Source: Microcella alkalica
GTDB lineage: Bacteria; Actinomycetota; Actinomycetes; Actinomycetales; Microbacteriaceae
NCBI RefSeq assembly: GCF_014137945.1
Contig: NZ_JACGWX010000002.1
Location: 186,001-250,000, forward strand
Reading direction: 5' to 3'
DNA length: 64,000 nucleotides
The stretch's first letter is position 1, and every line of letters starts with the position of its first letter. Under the pieces are notes generated by a model. That model was not told the origin of the DNA, did no database searches, and was given only the letters and a program-made list of their open reading frames with translations. The position numbers and the translations under genes are program-made. Shown here one piece after another: positions 1 to 7,701 of the stretch.

Positions 1-916
1 GCCCGACGGCCGCGACCGGCACGTCGCCTTCCGAGCGCACGTGCGCCGCGAGCGGCACCTGGTAGCCGGGACCGACGGGGATCTTCGCGCGCACGAGACC
101 GCCGCTCGAGATGTCGAACAGGTCGGCACCCGCCTCGAGCGACCAGGCGGCGACCAGCGCGGTCTGCTGCTCGTCCCAGCCGCCCTCCGTCCAGTCGGTC
201 GCCGAGAAGCGCACGAGCACGGGCACATCGACGGCCGCGCGCACCGCGCGCACCGTGTCGAGCACGATGCGGGCCCGGTTCTCGAGCGAGCCGCCCCACG
301 CGTCGTCGCGCGTGTTCGACAGCGGCGAGAGGAACTGGTGGAGGAGGTAGCCGTGCGCGGCGTGCACCTCGACGAGATCGAAGCCCGCCGCGACGGAACG
401 GCGGGCGGCGTCGGCGAAGGCGGCCACGACATCCGCGATGCCCTGCTCATCGAGGGCCGCCGGGGTGTCGTATCCGTCGAAGGCGATCGCCGACGGGGCG
501 ACCGTCTGCCAGCCGCCCTCGCTCGCGGGCATCGTGCCGCGGCCCGAGAAGCCCTCGCGCGTCTCGCCCCACTCGGGGTAGATGCTCGCCTTGCGGCCCG
601 CGTGCGCGAGCTGGATGCCCGCGGCCGAGCCCTGCGAGTGGATGAAGTCGACCACGCGCGCCCAGGCGTCGGCCTGATCGTCGTTCCAGATGCCGGTGTC
701 GTGCGGGCTGATGCGACCCTCGGGCGTCACGGCCGTGGCCTCTGCGATCACGAGGCCCGCGCCGCCGCGGGCGAACGAGCCCAGGTGCACGAGGTGCCAG
801 TCGGTGGGCACGCCGTCGCGCTCGACGACGGAGTACTCGCACAGCGGGGCGACCCACAGCCGGTTGCGCAGCGTGAGGGAGCGGACGGTCAGCGGGGAGA
901 ACAGGGCAGAGGTCAC
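1..916 (-). CDS. NADH:flavin oxidoreductase, old yellow enzyme family (partial, runs off window)
   Basis: Old yellow enzyme of the YqjM/NemA type, an FMN TIM barrel that reduces activated C=C bonds with NAD(P)H in the cytoplasm. The frame opens at GTG 916-914 (MTSALFSPLTVRSL) and leaves the window after about 305 residues, so the C-terminus is not visible. Seen in order: VAPLCEYS near the FMN, HLGSFARGGAGL, the QLAHAGRKAS block with the active-site His region, VEVHAAHGYLLHQFLSP and SLENRARIV, all hallmark OYE segments. The gene is divergent from nnrD with 60 bp between the starts. The physiological substrate cannot be predicted. The family call is firm; the start is likely because no upstream start fits the conserved N-terminus better. 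Confidence 0.9.
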   Translation of the reverse strand, partial: MTSALFSPLTVRSLTLRNRLWVAPLCEYSVVERDGVPTDWHLVHLGSFARGGAGLVIAEATAVTPEGRISPHDTGIWNDDQADAWARVVDFIHSQGSAAGIQLAHAGRKASIYPEWGETREGFSGRGTMPASEGGWQTVAPSAIAFDGYDTPAALDEQGIADVVAAFADAARRSVAAGFDLVEVHAAHGYLLHQFLSPLSNTRDDAWGGSLENRARIVLDTVRAVRAAVDVPVLVRFSATDWTEGGWDEQQTALVAAWSLEAGADLFDISSGGLVRAKIPVGPGYQVPLAAHVRSEGDVPVAAVG

Positions 917-964
917 GAGTCAGTGCAAGCCGAGGGCGGTCTGCGGTATTCCTAGCGCGGTCGA

Positions 965-970
965 TAGGGT
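965..970 (+). promoter_or_regulatory. -10 box of a probable leaderless promoter for nnrD
   Basis: TAGGGT fits the actinobacterial TANNNT -10 consensus and lies exactly 6 nt before the GTG start at 977, with no Shine-Dalgarno sequence between. That spacing places transcription start at or next to the start codon. The same layout recurs at 4835, 7690 and 11060 (minus strand). Confidence 0.6.
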
Positions 971-976
971 GGCCGC

Positions 977-1822
977 GTGACCGGCCCGACGCAGTTCCTC
1001 CCCGACGACGCCGCCGAGCTCATCGCCGTGCCGGGCGAGAACGACGACAAGTACCGACGCGGAGTCCTCGGCGTGGTCACGGGCTCGGCCCAGTACCCGG
1101 GCGCCGCAGTGCTCGGCGTCGAGGCGGCCCTCCGCACCGGGGTCGGCATGGTGCGCTACCTCGGGCCCGCTCGCGCCTCCGACTTCGTCCTGCAGCGGCG
1201 CCCCGAGGCGGTCACCGAGTCGGGGCGCGTCCAGGCGTGGCTTCTGGGCAGCGGGATGCCCGTGCCCGGCCAGGGCGCGGACCGCGACGCCGCGACGCGC
1301 GATCGCTTCCACCACGCGCTCGAGTCGGGGCGCCCCCTCGTGCTCGACGCCGGCGCCCTCGACCTCGCCGCATCGTCGACGGCGCCCACCGTCATCACTC
1401 CGCATGCGGGCGAGCTCGCCCGGCTCATGGGCGTCGAGGCGGACGCGGTTCGCGCCGACCCGCTCGGCTCCGCCCGGCGCGCGGCCGAGCGCTTCGGGGT
1501 CAGCGTGCTGCTGAAGGGGCACACGACGCACGTCGTGGGCGCCACCGGCGAGGAGCTCGTGGCGCGGACGGCGCCCGCGTGGCTCGCGACCGCGGGGGCG
1601 GGGGATGCCCTCGCGGGCATCCTCGGAGCGCTCGTCGCGACGCACGGCGACGCCGTCGTCGACGAGCCGGCGCTGCTCGGGCGGCTCGCGGCGGCCGCCG
1701 CGGTCATCCACGGACTCGCGGCGCAGCGCGCCTCGGCCGGCGGCCCGTTCACGGTGCTCGACCTGTGCCGCGAGCTCGGTCCGACGATCGCGCAGCTCGT
1801 GAGCACCCGCCCGCCCGTGTAG
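977..1822 (+). CDS. nnrD: ADP-dependent (S)-NAD(P)H-hydrate dehydratase
   Basis: Repairs hydrated NADH/NADPH (NADHX/NADPHX) by ADP-dependent dehydration; a ribokinase-like cytoplasmic enzyme. The 281-aa protein has the Gly-rich VVTGSAQYPGA near residue 35, GTGVGMVR in the first third, the VITPHAGEL motif and the nucleotide-binding AGAGDALAGILGAL around residue 210. It covers only the dehydratase domain, without the NnrE epimerase domain that many bacteria fuse to it. The GTG start at 977 is supported by the -10 box 6 nt upstream. The family assignment is secure. Confidence 0.92.
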   Translation: MTGPTQFLPDDAAELIAVPGENDDKYRRGVLGVVTGSAQYPGAAVLGVEAALRTGVGMVRYLGPARASDFVLQRRPEAVTESGRVQAWLLGSGMPVPGQGADRDAATRDRFHHALESGRPLVLDAGALDLAASSTAPTVITPHAGELARLMGVEADAVRADPLGSARRAAERFGVSVLLKGHTTHVVGATGEELVARTAPAWLATAGAGDALAGILGALVATHGDAVVDEPALLGRLAAAAAVIHGLAAQRASAGGPFTVLDLCRELGPTIAQLVSTRPPV

Positions 1823-1844
1823 CCCGCCGCCGCGCGCCCCGCGC

Positions 1845-2196
1845 CACTTCGATGACAACGCAGCACTTTGCCCCGCACCTGCGCGCGGATCTCGTCCTCG
1901 CGCTCCTTCTCGGCGGCGACGACCTCCTCCGCGGTGCGACCGCCGCGCAGCGCCGGATCGAGGTACTTCGCCCTGCCGTCGAACTCGAGCACGAAGTCCT
2001 GGTCGGGCCAGTAGCAGTCGACGAAGTACTGCCGCCCCGAGTCGCCGCGGATCTCCCACTGCAGCTCGGGCTGCGGCAGCCCGAGCAGGTGCAGGCTCGC
2101 GCGCAGCAGCGACTCGCCCGGGCTCTCGGCGCGAGCGTCGGCGAGCCGCACGACGGTGAGCGCCCGCGATCTGCGCGGCGCGCAGCCGCGCAGCAC
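1845..2196 (-). pseudogene. Remnant of a DUF559-like (Vsr-fold) protein
   Basis: The frame reads ESLLRASLHLLGLPQPELQWEI, then YFVDCYWPDQDFVLEFDGRAKY and TAEEVVAAEKEREDEI, which resembles the C-terminal nuclease-like domain of DUF559 proteins common in Microbacteriaceae. The usual N-terminal 150-200 residues are absent: the frame begins only just upstream of the stop of the neighbouring ABC ATPase gene. The usual VxRVxWxDL ending is replaced by unrelated residues antisense to nnrD. I call it a fragment cut at both ends. An alternative is a short functional ORF, which I consider unlikely. Confidence 0.5.
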
Positions 2197-2202
2197 GCGC
2201 GC

Positions 2203-2997
2203 TCAGGCGTCGCGGCCGCCGCGGAAGCGCGCGAGGAAGGCGCGCGTGCGCTCCTCGCGCGGGTGCGCGAAGAGGTCGGCGGCCGGGCCCTGCTCGAGCA
2301 CGACTCCGGCGTCGAGGAACACGACGCGGTCGGCGACGTCGCGCGCGAACTCCATCTCGTGGGTCGCCATGACGATCGTCGTGCCCTCGGCGGCGAGCTC
2401 GCGCACGAGGTCGAGCACTTCGGCGACGAGCTCGGGGTCGAGCGCCGAGGTGATCTCGTCGAGCAGCAGCACCTCGGGGTTCGTCGCGACGGCCCGCACG
2501 ATCGCGGCCCGCTGCTGCTGCCCTCCCGAGAGTCGATCGGGGTACTCGCGCGCCTTGTCGGCGAGCCCGACGCGCTCGAGCAGCGCGAGCGCGGTCGCCT
2601 CCGCCTCGGCGCGCGGCACTCGCAGCACGCGCCGCGCCGCGAGCGTCACGTTGTCGATCACCCGGATGTGCGGGAACAGGTTGAACTGCTGGAACACCAC
2701 GCCCATCCGCGCACGCACGCGGTCCGCGTCGACGCGCGGGTCGCTGATGTCGTCGCCGCGGAGGAAGATCTGCCCGTCGTCGATGCTCTCGAGCAGGGTG
2801 ATGCACCGCAGCAGCGTCGACTTCCCCGACCCCGATGCCCCGATGAGCGCGACGACCTCGTGCTCGCGCACCTCGAGGTCGATGCCCCGCAGCACGGGCG
2901 TCGTCCCGAACGACTTGCGCAGACCCTCGACCCGCAGCACCGCGTCTCCGTGCGGGGGGATGCCCGCGGCGCCGTCTCCGACGTCGGCCCCGCTCAT
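2203..2997 (-). CDS. Polar amino acid ABC transporter, ATP-binding protein
   Basis: Energises import of a polar amino acid (GlnQ/GltL type). The 264 residues show Walker A GASGSGKST near residue 45, a Q-loop (VFQQFNLFPH), the signature LSGGQQQRA, Walker B VLLLDEIT followed by SALDPE, and the switch His in MATHEMEFARD. Its ATG overlaps the permease stop in ATGA (2994-2997), so it is translationally coupled as the last gene of a three-gene operon. The substrate (glutamate, glutamine or similar) is inferred only from family and operon. Confidence 0.93.
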   Translation of the reverse strand: MSGADVGDGAAGIPPHGDAVLRVEGLRKSFGTTPVLRGIDLEVREHEVVALIGASGSGKSTLLRCITLLESIDDGQIFLRGDDISDPRVDADRVRARMGVVFQQFNLFPHIRVIDNVTLAARRVLRVPRAEAEATALALLERVGLADKAREYPDRLSGGQQQRAAIVRAVATNPEVLLLDEITSALDPELVAEVLDLVRELAAEGTTIVMATHEMEFARDVADRVVFLDAGVVLEQGPAADLFAHPREERTRAFLARFRGGRDA

Positions 2998-3857
2998 ACG
3001 ATCGATCCGATCTGCTCGCGCTCCCGAAGCCGCGCGGTGTACCAGTCGGTCAGCCGGATCATCGGCAGCGCGAGCAGCACGAACAGGAGCCCGGCGAGCA
3101 CGTAGGGCGTGAAGTTAAAGTTCTGGGCCGTCTCGATCTGGGCGGCGCGCACGGCGTCGACGACGCCGAGCACCGAGATGAGTCCGACATCCTTCTGCAT
3201 CGCGACGAAGTCGTTCATGAGAGCGGGTGTCACCTTGCGCACGGCCTGCGGCAGCACGACGATGCGAAGGGTCTGCCCGTGACTGAGCCCGAGCGAGCGG
3301 GCGGCGAGCCGCTGCGACGGATGCACGGCCTCGATGCCGGCGCGGAACACCTCGCTCACGTACGCCGAGTAGGTGAGGATGAGCGCGATCGTTCCCCAGA
3401 ACTGCGCAGAATTGCGGGGGAACAGCTCGAGGCCCGGCACGCCGAACCCGACGAGGAACAGCACGATGATGAGCGGCAGCCCGCGGAACAGGTCGGTGTA
3501 CCCGGCCGCGAGCGCCCGCAGCGGGAAGAACACGGGTCCGCGCAGCGTGCGCATGACGGCGAGGAGCGTGCCCAGCAGCGCGACGCCCACGACGGCGACC
3601 GCGAGCACCTGGATGTTGACCCACAGGCCCTCGATGACGCGCGGCCACGAGGCGATCGCGACGTCGAGGTCGAAGAAGCTCTGCCGCACGCGATCGAAGC
3701 CGGGCGTGTTGACGACGGCGAACCAGATGACGACCGCGAACACGATCGTCGAGACGAGCGACACCAGCACCGAGCGCGTCGTCTGGCGGCGGCGGTAGGC
3801 GCGCCGATCCAGCTCGACGGCGCTCGGCGCGGCGTCGTCGGGGTCGCGGGTCGGCAC
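2994..3857 (-). CDS. Polar amino acid ABC transporter, permease
   Basis: Integral membrane subunit of the HisM/GlnP family, 287 aa. After a charged N-terminus there is a first membrane segment (SLVSTIVFAVVIWFAVVN), a periplasmic part, and the BPD_transp_1 domain with the EAA loop (RAGIEAVHPSQRLAARSLGLS) that contacts the ATPase. The ORF stays open upstream into the binding-protein gene, but the start is best placed at GTG 3857, whose first G is the last base of the binding-protein TAG stop (TAGTG). This gives a standard length. It is coupled to the ATPase downstream by ATGA. Confidence 0.92.
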   Translation of the reverse strand: MPTRDPDDAAPSAVELDRRAYRRRQTTRSVLVSLVSTIVFAVVIWFAVVNTPGFDRVRQSFFDLDVAIASWPRVIEGLWVNIQVLAVAVVGVALLGTLLAVMRTLRGPVFFPLRALAAGYTDLFRGLPLIIVLFLVGFGVPGLELFPRNSAQFWGTIALILTYSAYVSEVFRAGIEAVHPSQRLAARSLGLSHGQTLRIVVLPQAVRKVTPALMNDFVAMQKDVGLISVLGVVDAVRAAQIETAQNFNFTPYVLAGLLFVLLALPMIRLTDWYTARLREREQIGSIV

Positions 3858-4702
3858 TACTGCAGGATAGGCGCGCCCGCGTCGGCACCGAGCCACTGCT
3901 CGGCGATCTCGGCCAGGCGGCCGGACTCGCGCAGAGCATCCACCGCTGCGGTCACTGCGTCGGTGAGGGGCGAGTCCTTCGCGAGCACGAGGCCCCACTC
4001 GTCGCTCACGCCGGCGGTGTCGGGCAGCTGGCCGAGGAGCACGCCTCCGGTGAGCTCGACGCCCGTGAGGTAGAACGCGGTCGGCAGGTCGACCACGATC
4101 GCGTCGATCTGTCCGCTCTCGAGGGCGAGCTTGGCGTCGTCGTTCGAGTTGAAGGCCTGGGCGCCGGCCTCGGGCGCGATGACCTCTTCGATGACCTGGA
4201 AGCTCGTCGTGCCGGTCGCGGCGCCGATGCGCAGCGAGGCGAGGTCGGCGAGCGAGGTCGCCGACGCGGCGGGCGACGACTCGATCGTGATGACGGCCTG
4301 CGGCGTCGCGTAGTACGGCGAGCTGAAGTCGACGTTCTCGGCGCGCTCGTCGGTGATCGTGTACTGCTGCAGGTTGAAGTCGAAGTCTTTCGGGCCGGGC
4401 TGGATCGCGGCCTCGAACGTCGTGCGCACCCAGACCACATCCTCGGCGGCGAACCCGAGCTCCTCGGCGACGGCGTAGGCGATCGCGGCCTCGAAGCCCT
4501 CGCCCGACTCGGGGGCGTCGTCGATGACGTAGGGGTAGTAGGCGGGCTCGCCCGTGGCGATCGTGAGCTTGCCCTCGGTGACGTACTCCGAGTCGGCGGC
4601 GCCGGGCTCGGTGGCGGCCGGCGCGCACGCGGCGAGGCCGGCGAGCAGGGCGGTGGCGCCGACGAGGGCGGCGGCGCGGCGAAGGGTGCGGGGTCGGGTC
4701 AT
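3857..4702 (-). CDS. Polar amino acid ABC transporter, substrate-binding lipoprotein
   Basis: SBP_bac_3 receptor anchored outside the membrane. The signal peptide ends in a lipobox, LAAC, with the lipidated Cys at residue 26. The mature part starts KLTIATGEPAYYPYV and contains FEAAIAYAVAEELG, FNLQQYTITDERAENVDFSSPYY and GTTSFQVIEE, typical of glutamate/glutamine/cystine receptors. Length is 281 aa. An AGGAG ribosome site precedes the ATG by 7 nt. First gene of the operon; divergent from the GT87-like gene. The ligand is not certain. Confidence 0.92.
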   Translation of the reverse strand: MTRPRTLRRAAALVGATALLAGLAACAPAATEPGAADSEYVTEGKLTIATGEPAYYPYVIDDAPESGEGFEAAIAYAVAEELGFAAEDVVWVRTTFEAAIQPGPKDFDFNLQQYTITDERAENVDFSSPYYATPQAVITIESSPAASATSLADLASLRIGAATGTTSFQVIEEVIAPEAGAQAFNSNDDAKLALESGQIDAIVVDLPTAFYLTGVELTGGVLLGQLPDTAGVSDEWGLVLAKDSPLTDAVTAAVDALRESGRLAEIAEQWLGADAGAPILQ

Positions 4703-4834
4703 GGGGGTGCTCCTCGGTGACGGGCGGGAGAACGGCTGCGGCCTCCATCATCGCGCGCCCGGGCATCCGTTCGCTGATCGTCAACCCGATTGTTACGCCA
4801 GGTTCCGCGGCCGACGGCGAGCAAGTCTCGCCAC

Positions 4835-4840
4835 TACGCT
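4835..4840 (+). promoter_or_regulatory. -10 box of a probable leaderless promoter for the GT87-like gene
   Basis: TACGCT ends 6 nt before GTG 4847, the same geometry as at nnrD. It supports GTG 4847 over the earlier in-frame ATG at 4790, which would lie upstream of this promoter. Confidence 0.55.
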
Positions 4841-4846
4841 GGCCCG

Positions 4847-6172
4847 GTGACCGAGCCCGCGATCGCGACCCCTGCCCCGCGCGGTCGGCTCGAGCGCATC
4901 GCGGCGCATCCGGCCGCTCTGTGGTCAGCGTTCGCCGTCGTCCACGTGTGGCTCGGTGGGCTCAATCTGCTCGGGCCGGGCCTGCCGCTCGGCGATGTGA
5001 CGCTCGTCTACCGCTTCTGGGTCGAGCAGGGCCTCATCGGCAACGACTGGGTCGGCGTCGACGTCTCGTGGGTGTACCCGATCATCGCCCTGCTGCCCAT
5101 GCTCGCCGCCTACGTGCTCGGCCCCGACCCGTACCCCGTCGTGTGGCTCACGCTCGTCATGCTCCTGAACGCGGGAGCCCTGCTCGTCATCGCGGGAACC
5201 TCGCGTCGCGTGCGCCACGTCGTCGCCTGCTGGTGGTGGATGCTCTTCCTCGCCGTTCTCGGACCGATCGCGCTCGGCCGCATCGACTCGATCACCGCGC
5301 CGCTCGCCATCGCGGCCGTCGCCGTGCTCGCCCGCCACCCGCGCGCGGCGGGGGCGCTGCTCGCGACCGCCGCATGGATCAAGGTGTGGCCCGCCGCGAT
5401 CCTCCTCGCGGCCGTCATCGCTCTGAGGGAGCGAGCCAGGGTCGTGCTCGCGGCCGTCGCGGTCACGATGCTCGTCGTCGCAGGCGGGCTCGCGGTCGGC
5501 GCGGGGGCGTCGCTGCTGTCGCCGCTCGCCGAGCAGTCGGGGCGCGGGCTGCAGGTCGAGGCGCCGCTCACGACGCCGTGGCTCTGGGCGGCGTGGGCGG
5601 GGCAGTGGAGCGCGCGCGTGTACTACGACCGCGACATCCTCACCTGGCAGGTGATGGGCGACGGCGCCGACCAGGCGGCCGCGATCGCGACGCCGCTGCT
5701 CGCGCTCGTGGTCGTCGTGATCGTGCTGCTCGGGCTCCTCGCCCGCCATGCGGGAGCCGACGAGGCACGGCTCGTGCCCGTGCTCGCCCTGGCGCTCGTC
5801 ATGGCGCTCATCGTCGTCAACAAGGTCGGGTCTCCGCAGTTCGTGGCGTGGATCGCGGCGCCCGTGATCCTCGGTCTGCTGTGGCGAGCGCGCGGCGGGG
5901 CGTCGTTCGCGGTGCCCGCCGCGCTCGCCCTCGTCATCGCCGGGCTCACGCAGCTCGTCTATCCGTTCCAGTACGGCGGGCTCCTGAGTCTGCAGACCCC
6001 GATCGTCGTCGCGCTCACGGCGCGCAATGCGCTCGAGGTCGTCCTCCTCGGCTGGGCGCTCGTCGCGCTCGTGCGCCTGTGCCGAACCGTCGAGGGCGGG
6101 GGCGACGAGCGTGGCACCCTGGAGCACGACGGCCGCGTCGGCCGCACGACAGACAGGGAGCGCTCCGCATGA
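4847..6172 (+). CDS. Polytopic membrane protein, GT87/DUF2029-like glycosyltransferase candidate
   Basis: A 441-aa protein with about ten hydrophobic segments. The first periplasmic loop holds GDVTLVYRFWVEQG and WVGVDVSWVYPI. Later come GRIDSITAPLAIAAVAVLA and the conserved-looking AAWIKVWPAAILLAAV, a pattern seen in GT-C fold DUF2029/GT87 mannosyltransferases that use polyprenyl-phosphate mannose. That family would add mannose to lipid or wall glycans outside the membrane. The catalytic Asp cannot be assigned with confidence. The start is chosen from the leaderless -10 box. The stop overlaps the next gene (ATGA), so the two are coupled. Confidence 0.65.
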   Translation: MTEPAIATPAPRGRLERIAAHPAALWSAFAVVHVWLGGLNLLGPGLPLGDVTLVYRFWVEQGLIGNDWVGVDVSWVYPIIALLPMLAAYVLGPDPYPVVWLTLVMLLNAGALLVIAGTSRRVRHVVACWWWMLFLAVLGPIALGRIDSITAPLAIAAVAVLARHPRAAGALLATAAWIKVWPAAILLAAVIALRERARVVLAAVAVTMLVVAGGLAVGAGASLLSPLAEQSGRGLQVEAPLTTPWLWAAWAGQWSARVYYDRDILTWQVMGDGADQAAAIATPLLALVVVVIVLLGLLARHAGADEARLVPVLALALVMALIVVNKVGSPQFVAWIAAPVILGLLWRARGGASFAVPAALALVIAGLTQLVYPFQYGGLLSLQTPIVVALTARNALEVVLLGWALVALVRLCRTVEGGGDERGTLEHDGRVGRTTDRERSA

Positions 6173-6489
6173 TCGTCGCCTTCTCGGTCGCCCCCTCGGG
6201 CGGCACTTCAGCCGGCACCTCGACCGACTCGGTGCACGACGCCGTGGCGGCCGCCGTGCGCGTCGTGAGAGAGTCCGGGCTGCCGAACCGGACATCCTCG
6301 ATGTTCACCGAGATCGAGGGGGAGTGGGACGAGGTCATGGAGGTCGTGCGGCGCGCGACCGAGGCCGTCGGGCAGTACGGCACGCGCGTGTCCCTCGTGC
6401 TCAAGGCCGACATCCGACCCGGCCACGTGGGCGAGCTCGACGGCAAGGTCGAGCGGCTCGAGCAGGCGCTGAAGCGCCAGGAGTCGTAG
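6169..6489 (+). CDS. Thiamine-binding-like protein (MTH1187/YqgV family)
   Basis: A 106-aa single-domain protein starting MIVAFSVAPSG, with VRESGLPNRTSSMFTEIEGEWDEVMEVVRRA and RVSLVLKADIRPG split over the middle and end. This matches the MTH1187/YkoF-like ferredoxin fold (DUF77), some members of which bind thiamine or related compounds. No enzymatic activity is known for the family. An AGGGAG ribosome site lies 9 nt before the ATG, which overlaps the preceding stop by 4 bp. Confidence 0.8.
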   Translation: MIVAFSVAPSGGTSAGTSTDSVHDAVAAAVRVVRESGLPNRTSSMFTEIEGEWDEVMEVVRRATEAVGQYGTRVSLVLKADIRPGHVGELDGKVERLEQALKRQES

Positions 6490-6495
6490 CCCGGC

Positions 6496-7692
6496 GTGCT
6501 GCAGCCCATCCTCGCCGGAGTCATCGGCGCCGTCACGGGCTTCGCGAGCTCGTTCGCCCTCGTCATCGCAGGCCTCCTCGCCGTCGGCGCGACGCCCGCC
6601 GAGGCGGCGTCGGGCCTGCTCGCTCTGTGCCTGGGGCAGGCGTTCGTCGCGATCGCGCTGTCGTGGCGCTACCGGCTGCCGCTGTCGTTCGCGTGGTCGA
6701 CGCCGGGTGCCGCGCTGCTCATCGCCGCCGAGGGCACGACGGGCTCGTACGCCGCGGCGATCGGCGCCTTCATCGTCGCGGGTCTGCTCATCGTGCTGAC
6801 GGGGCTCTGGGGGCCGCTCGGGCGGGCGATGACGCGCATCCCGATGCCTCTGGCCGGGGCGATGCTCGCGGGGATCCTCTTCCCCATCTGCCTCGCCCCG
6901 GTGACGGCGGTCGTCGACGAGCCGCTGCTCGCGATCCCCGTCGTGCTGGTCTGGCTCGTGCTCGTGCGGCTCGCGCCCCGGTGGGCCGTGCCGGCCGCGA
7001 TGGTCGTCGCGGTCGCGGCGATCGCGCTCACCGCCTCGCAGTCGCGGATGCTCGACGCGAGCGTCGCGCCGGCCTTCGTGCTGACCCTCCCCGTTCTCGA
7101 CCCGCTCGTCATCTTCTCGCTCGGAGTGCCGCTCTACATCGTCACCATGGCGGGCCAGAACGTTCCAGGGTTCGCCGTGCTGCGCACCTTCGCCTACGAG
7201 CCCGTGCCCGCGCGCGCGATCCTCGTGGCGAGCGGAGGCATGACCGTTCTCACGGCGTTCTTCAGCGGCTTCACCCTCAACCTGGCCGCGCTGTCGGCGG
7301 CGCTCATGGCGGGGCCCGACTCGCATCCCGACCCTCGCCGCCGCTGGGTTGCTCCGATCGCGGGCGGCGTCGCGTACGTGCTCCTGGGCCTCGTTGCCGG
7401 AGTCGCGACGGCCGTCGTCGCGGCCGCCCCGCCCATCCTGATCATCGCCGTCGCGGGGCTCGCGATGCTCGGCGCCTTCACGACCGGCCTCGTGAGCGCG
7501 TTCGAGGCGCCCGAGACGCGCTTGACGGCCGCGGCGACGCTCATCGTCGTCGCGTCGGGCGTCGTCGTCGCGGGCATCGGCAGCGCGTTCTGGGGGCTCG
7601 TGGCGGGCGCGATCGTTCTGCTCGTGACGACGGGGCGCCCGCGGCGCCGGGCCGCCGCGAAGGATGTGTCGGGAGCCATCGACTCTCACTAG
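6496..7692 (+). CDS. BenE-family benzoate/H+ symporter-like permease
   Basis: A 398-aa inner membrane protein of about 12 hydrophobic segments. Early motifs PILAGVIGAVTGFASSFALVIAG, LPLSFAWSTPGAALL and IPMPLAGAMLAGILFP (shown here in parts) are characteristic of BenE permeases, as is VTMAGQNVPGFAVLR in the middle. BenE proteins are annotated as benzoate:proton symporters, but members beside core genes often have no proven substrate. It follows the thiamine-binding-like gene by 6 bp and starts at GTG 6496. No benzoate pathway genes lie next to it. Confidence 0.85.
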   Translation: MLQPILAGVIGAVTGFASSFALVIAGLLAVGATPAEAASGLLALCLGQAFVAIALSWRYRLPLSFAWSTPGAALLIAAEGTTGSYAAAIGAFIVAGLLIVLTGLWGPLGRAMTRIPMPLAGAMLAGILFPICLAPVTAVVDEPLLAIPVVLVWLVLVRLAPRWAVPAAMVVAVAAIALTASQSRMLDASVAPAFVLTLPVLDPLVIFSLGVPLYIVTMAGQNVPGFAVLRTFAYEPVPARAILVASGGMTVLTAFFSGFTLNLAALSAALMAGPDSHPDPRRRWVAPIAGGVAYVLLGLVAGVATAVVAAAPPILIIAVAGLAMLGAFTTGLVSAFEAPETRLTAAATLIVVASGVVVAGIGSAFWGLVAGAIVLLVTTGRPRRRAAAKDVSGAIDSH

Positions 7693-7695
7693 CCT
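7690..7695 (+). promoter_or_regulatory. -10 box of a probable leaderless promoter for the Eis-like gene
   Basis: TAGCCT begins inside the stop region of the BenE-like gene and ends 6 nt before ATG 7702. There is no ribosome site between. This is the third plus-strand case of the same TANNNT-N6-start layout. Confidence 0.55.
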
Positions 7696-7701
7696 GGGCG
7701 C

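Noticed and set aside
920-2806. Long minus-strand frames over nnrD and the ABC ATPase gene
   Set aside because: They overlap well-supported genes, are dominated by Arg/Ala, and have no motif or plausible start signal.
6496-7692. BenE-like permease as part of the aromatic pathway
   Set aside because: It lies in the chromosomal core, 9 kb outside the island, coupled to unrelated genes, so a pathway link is not supported.
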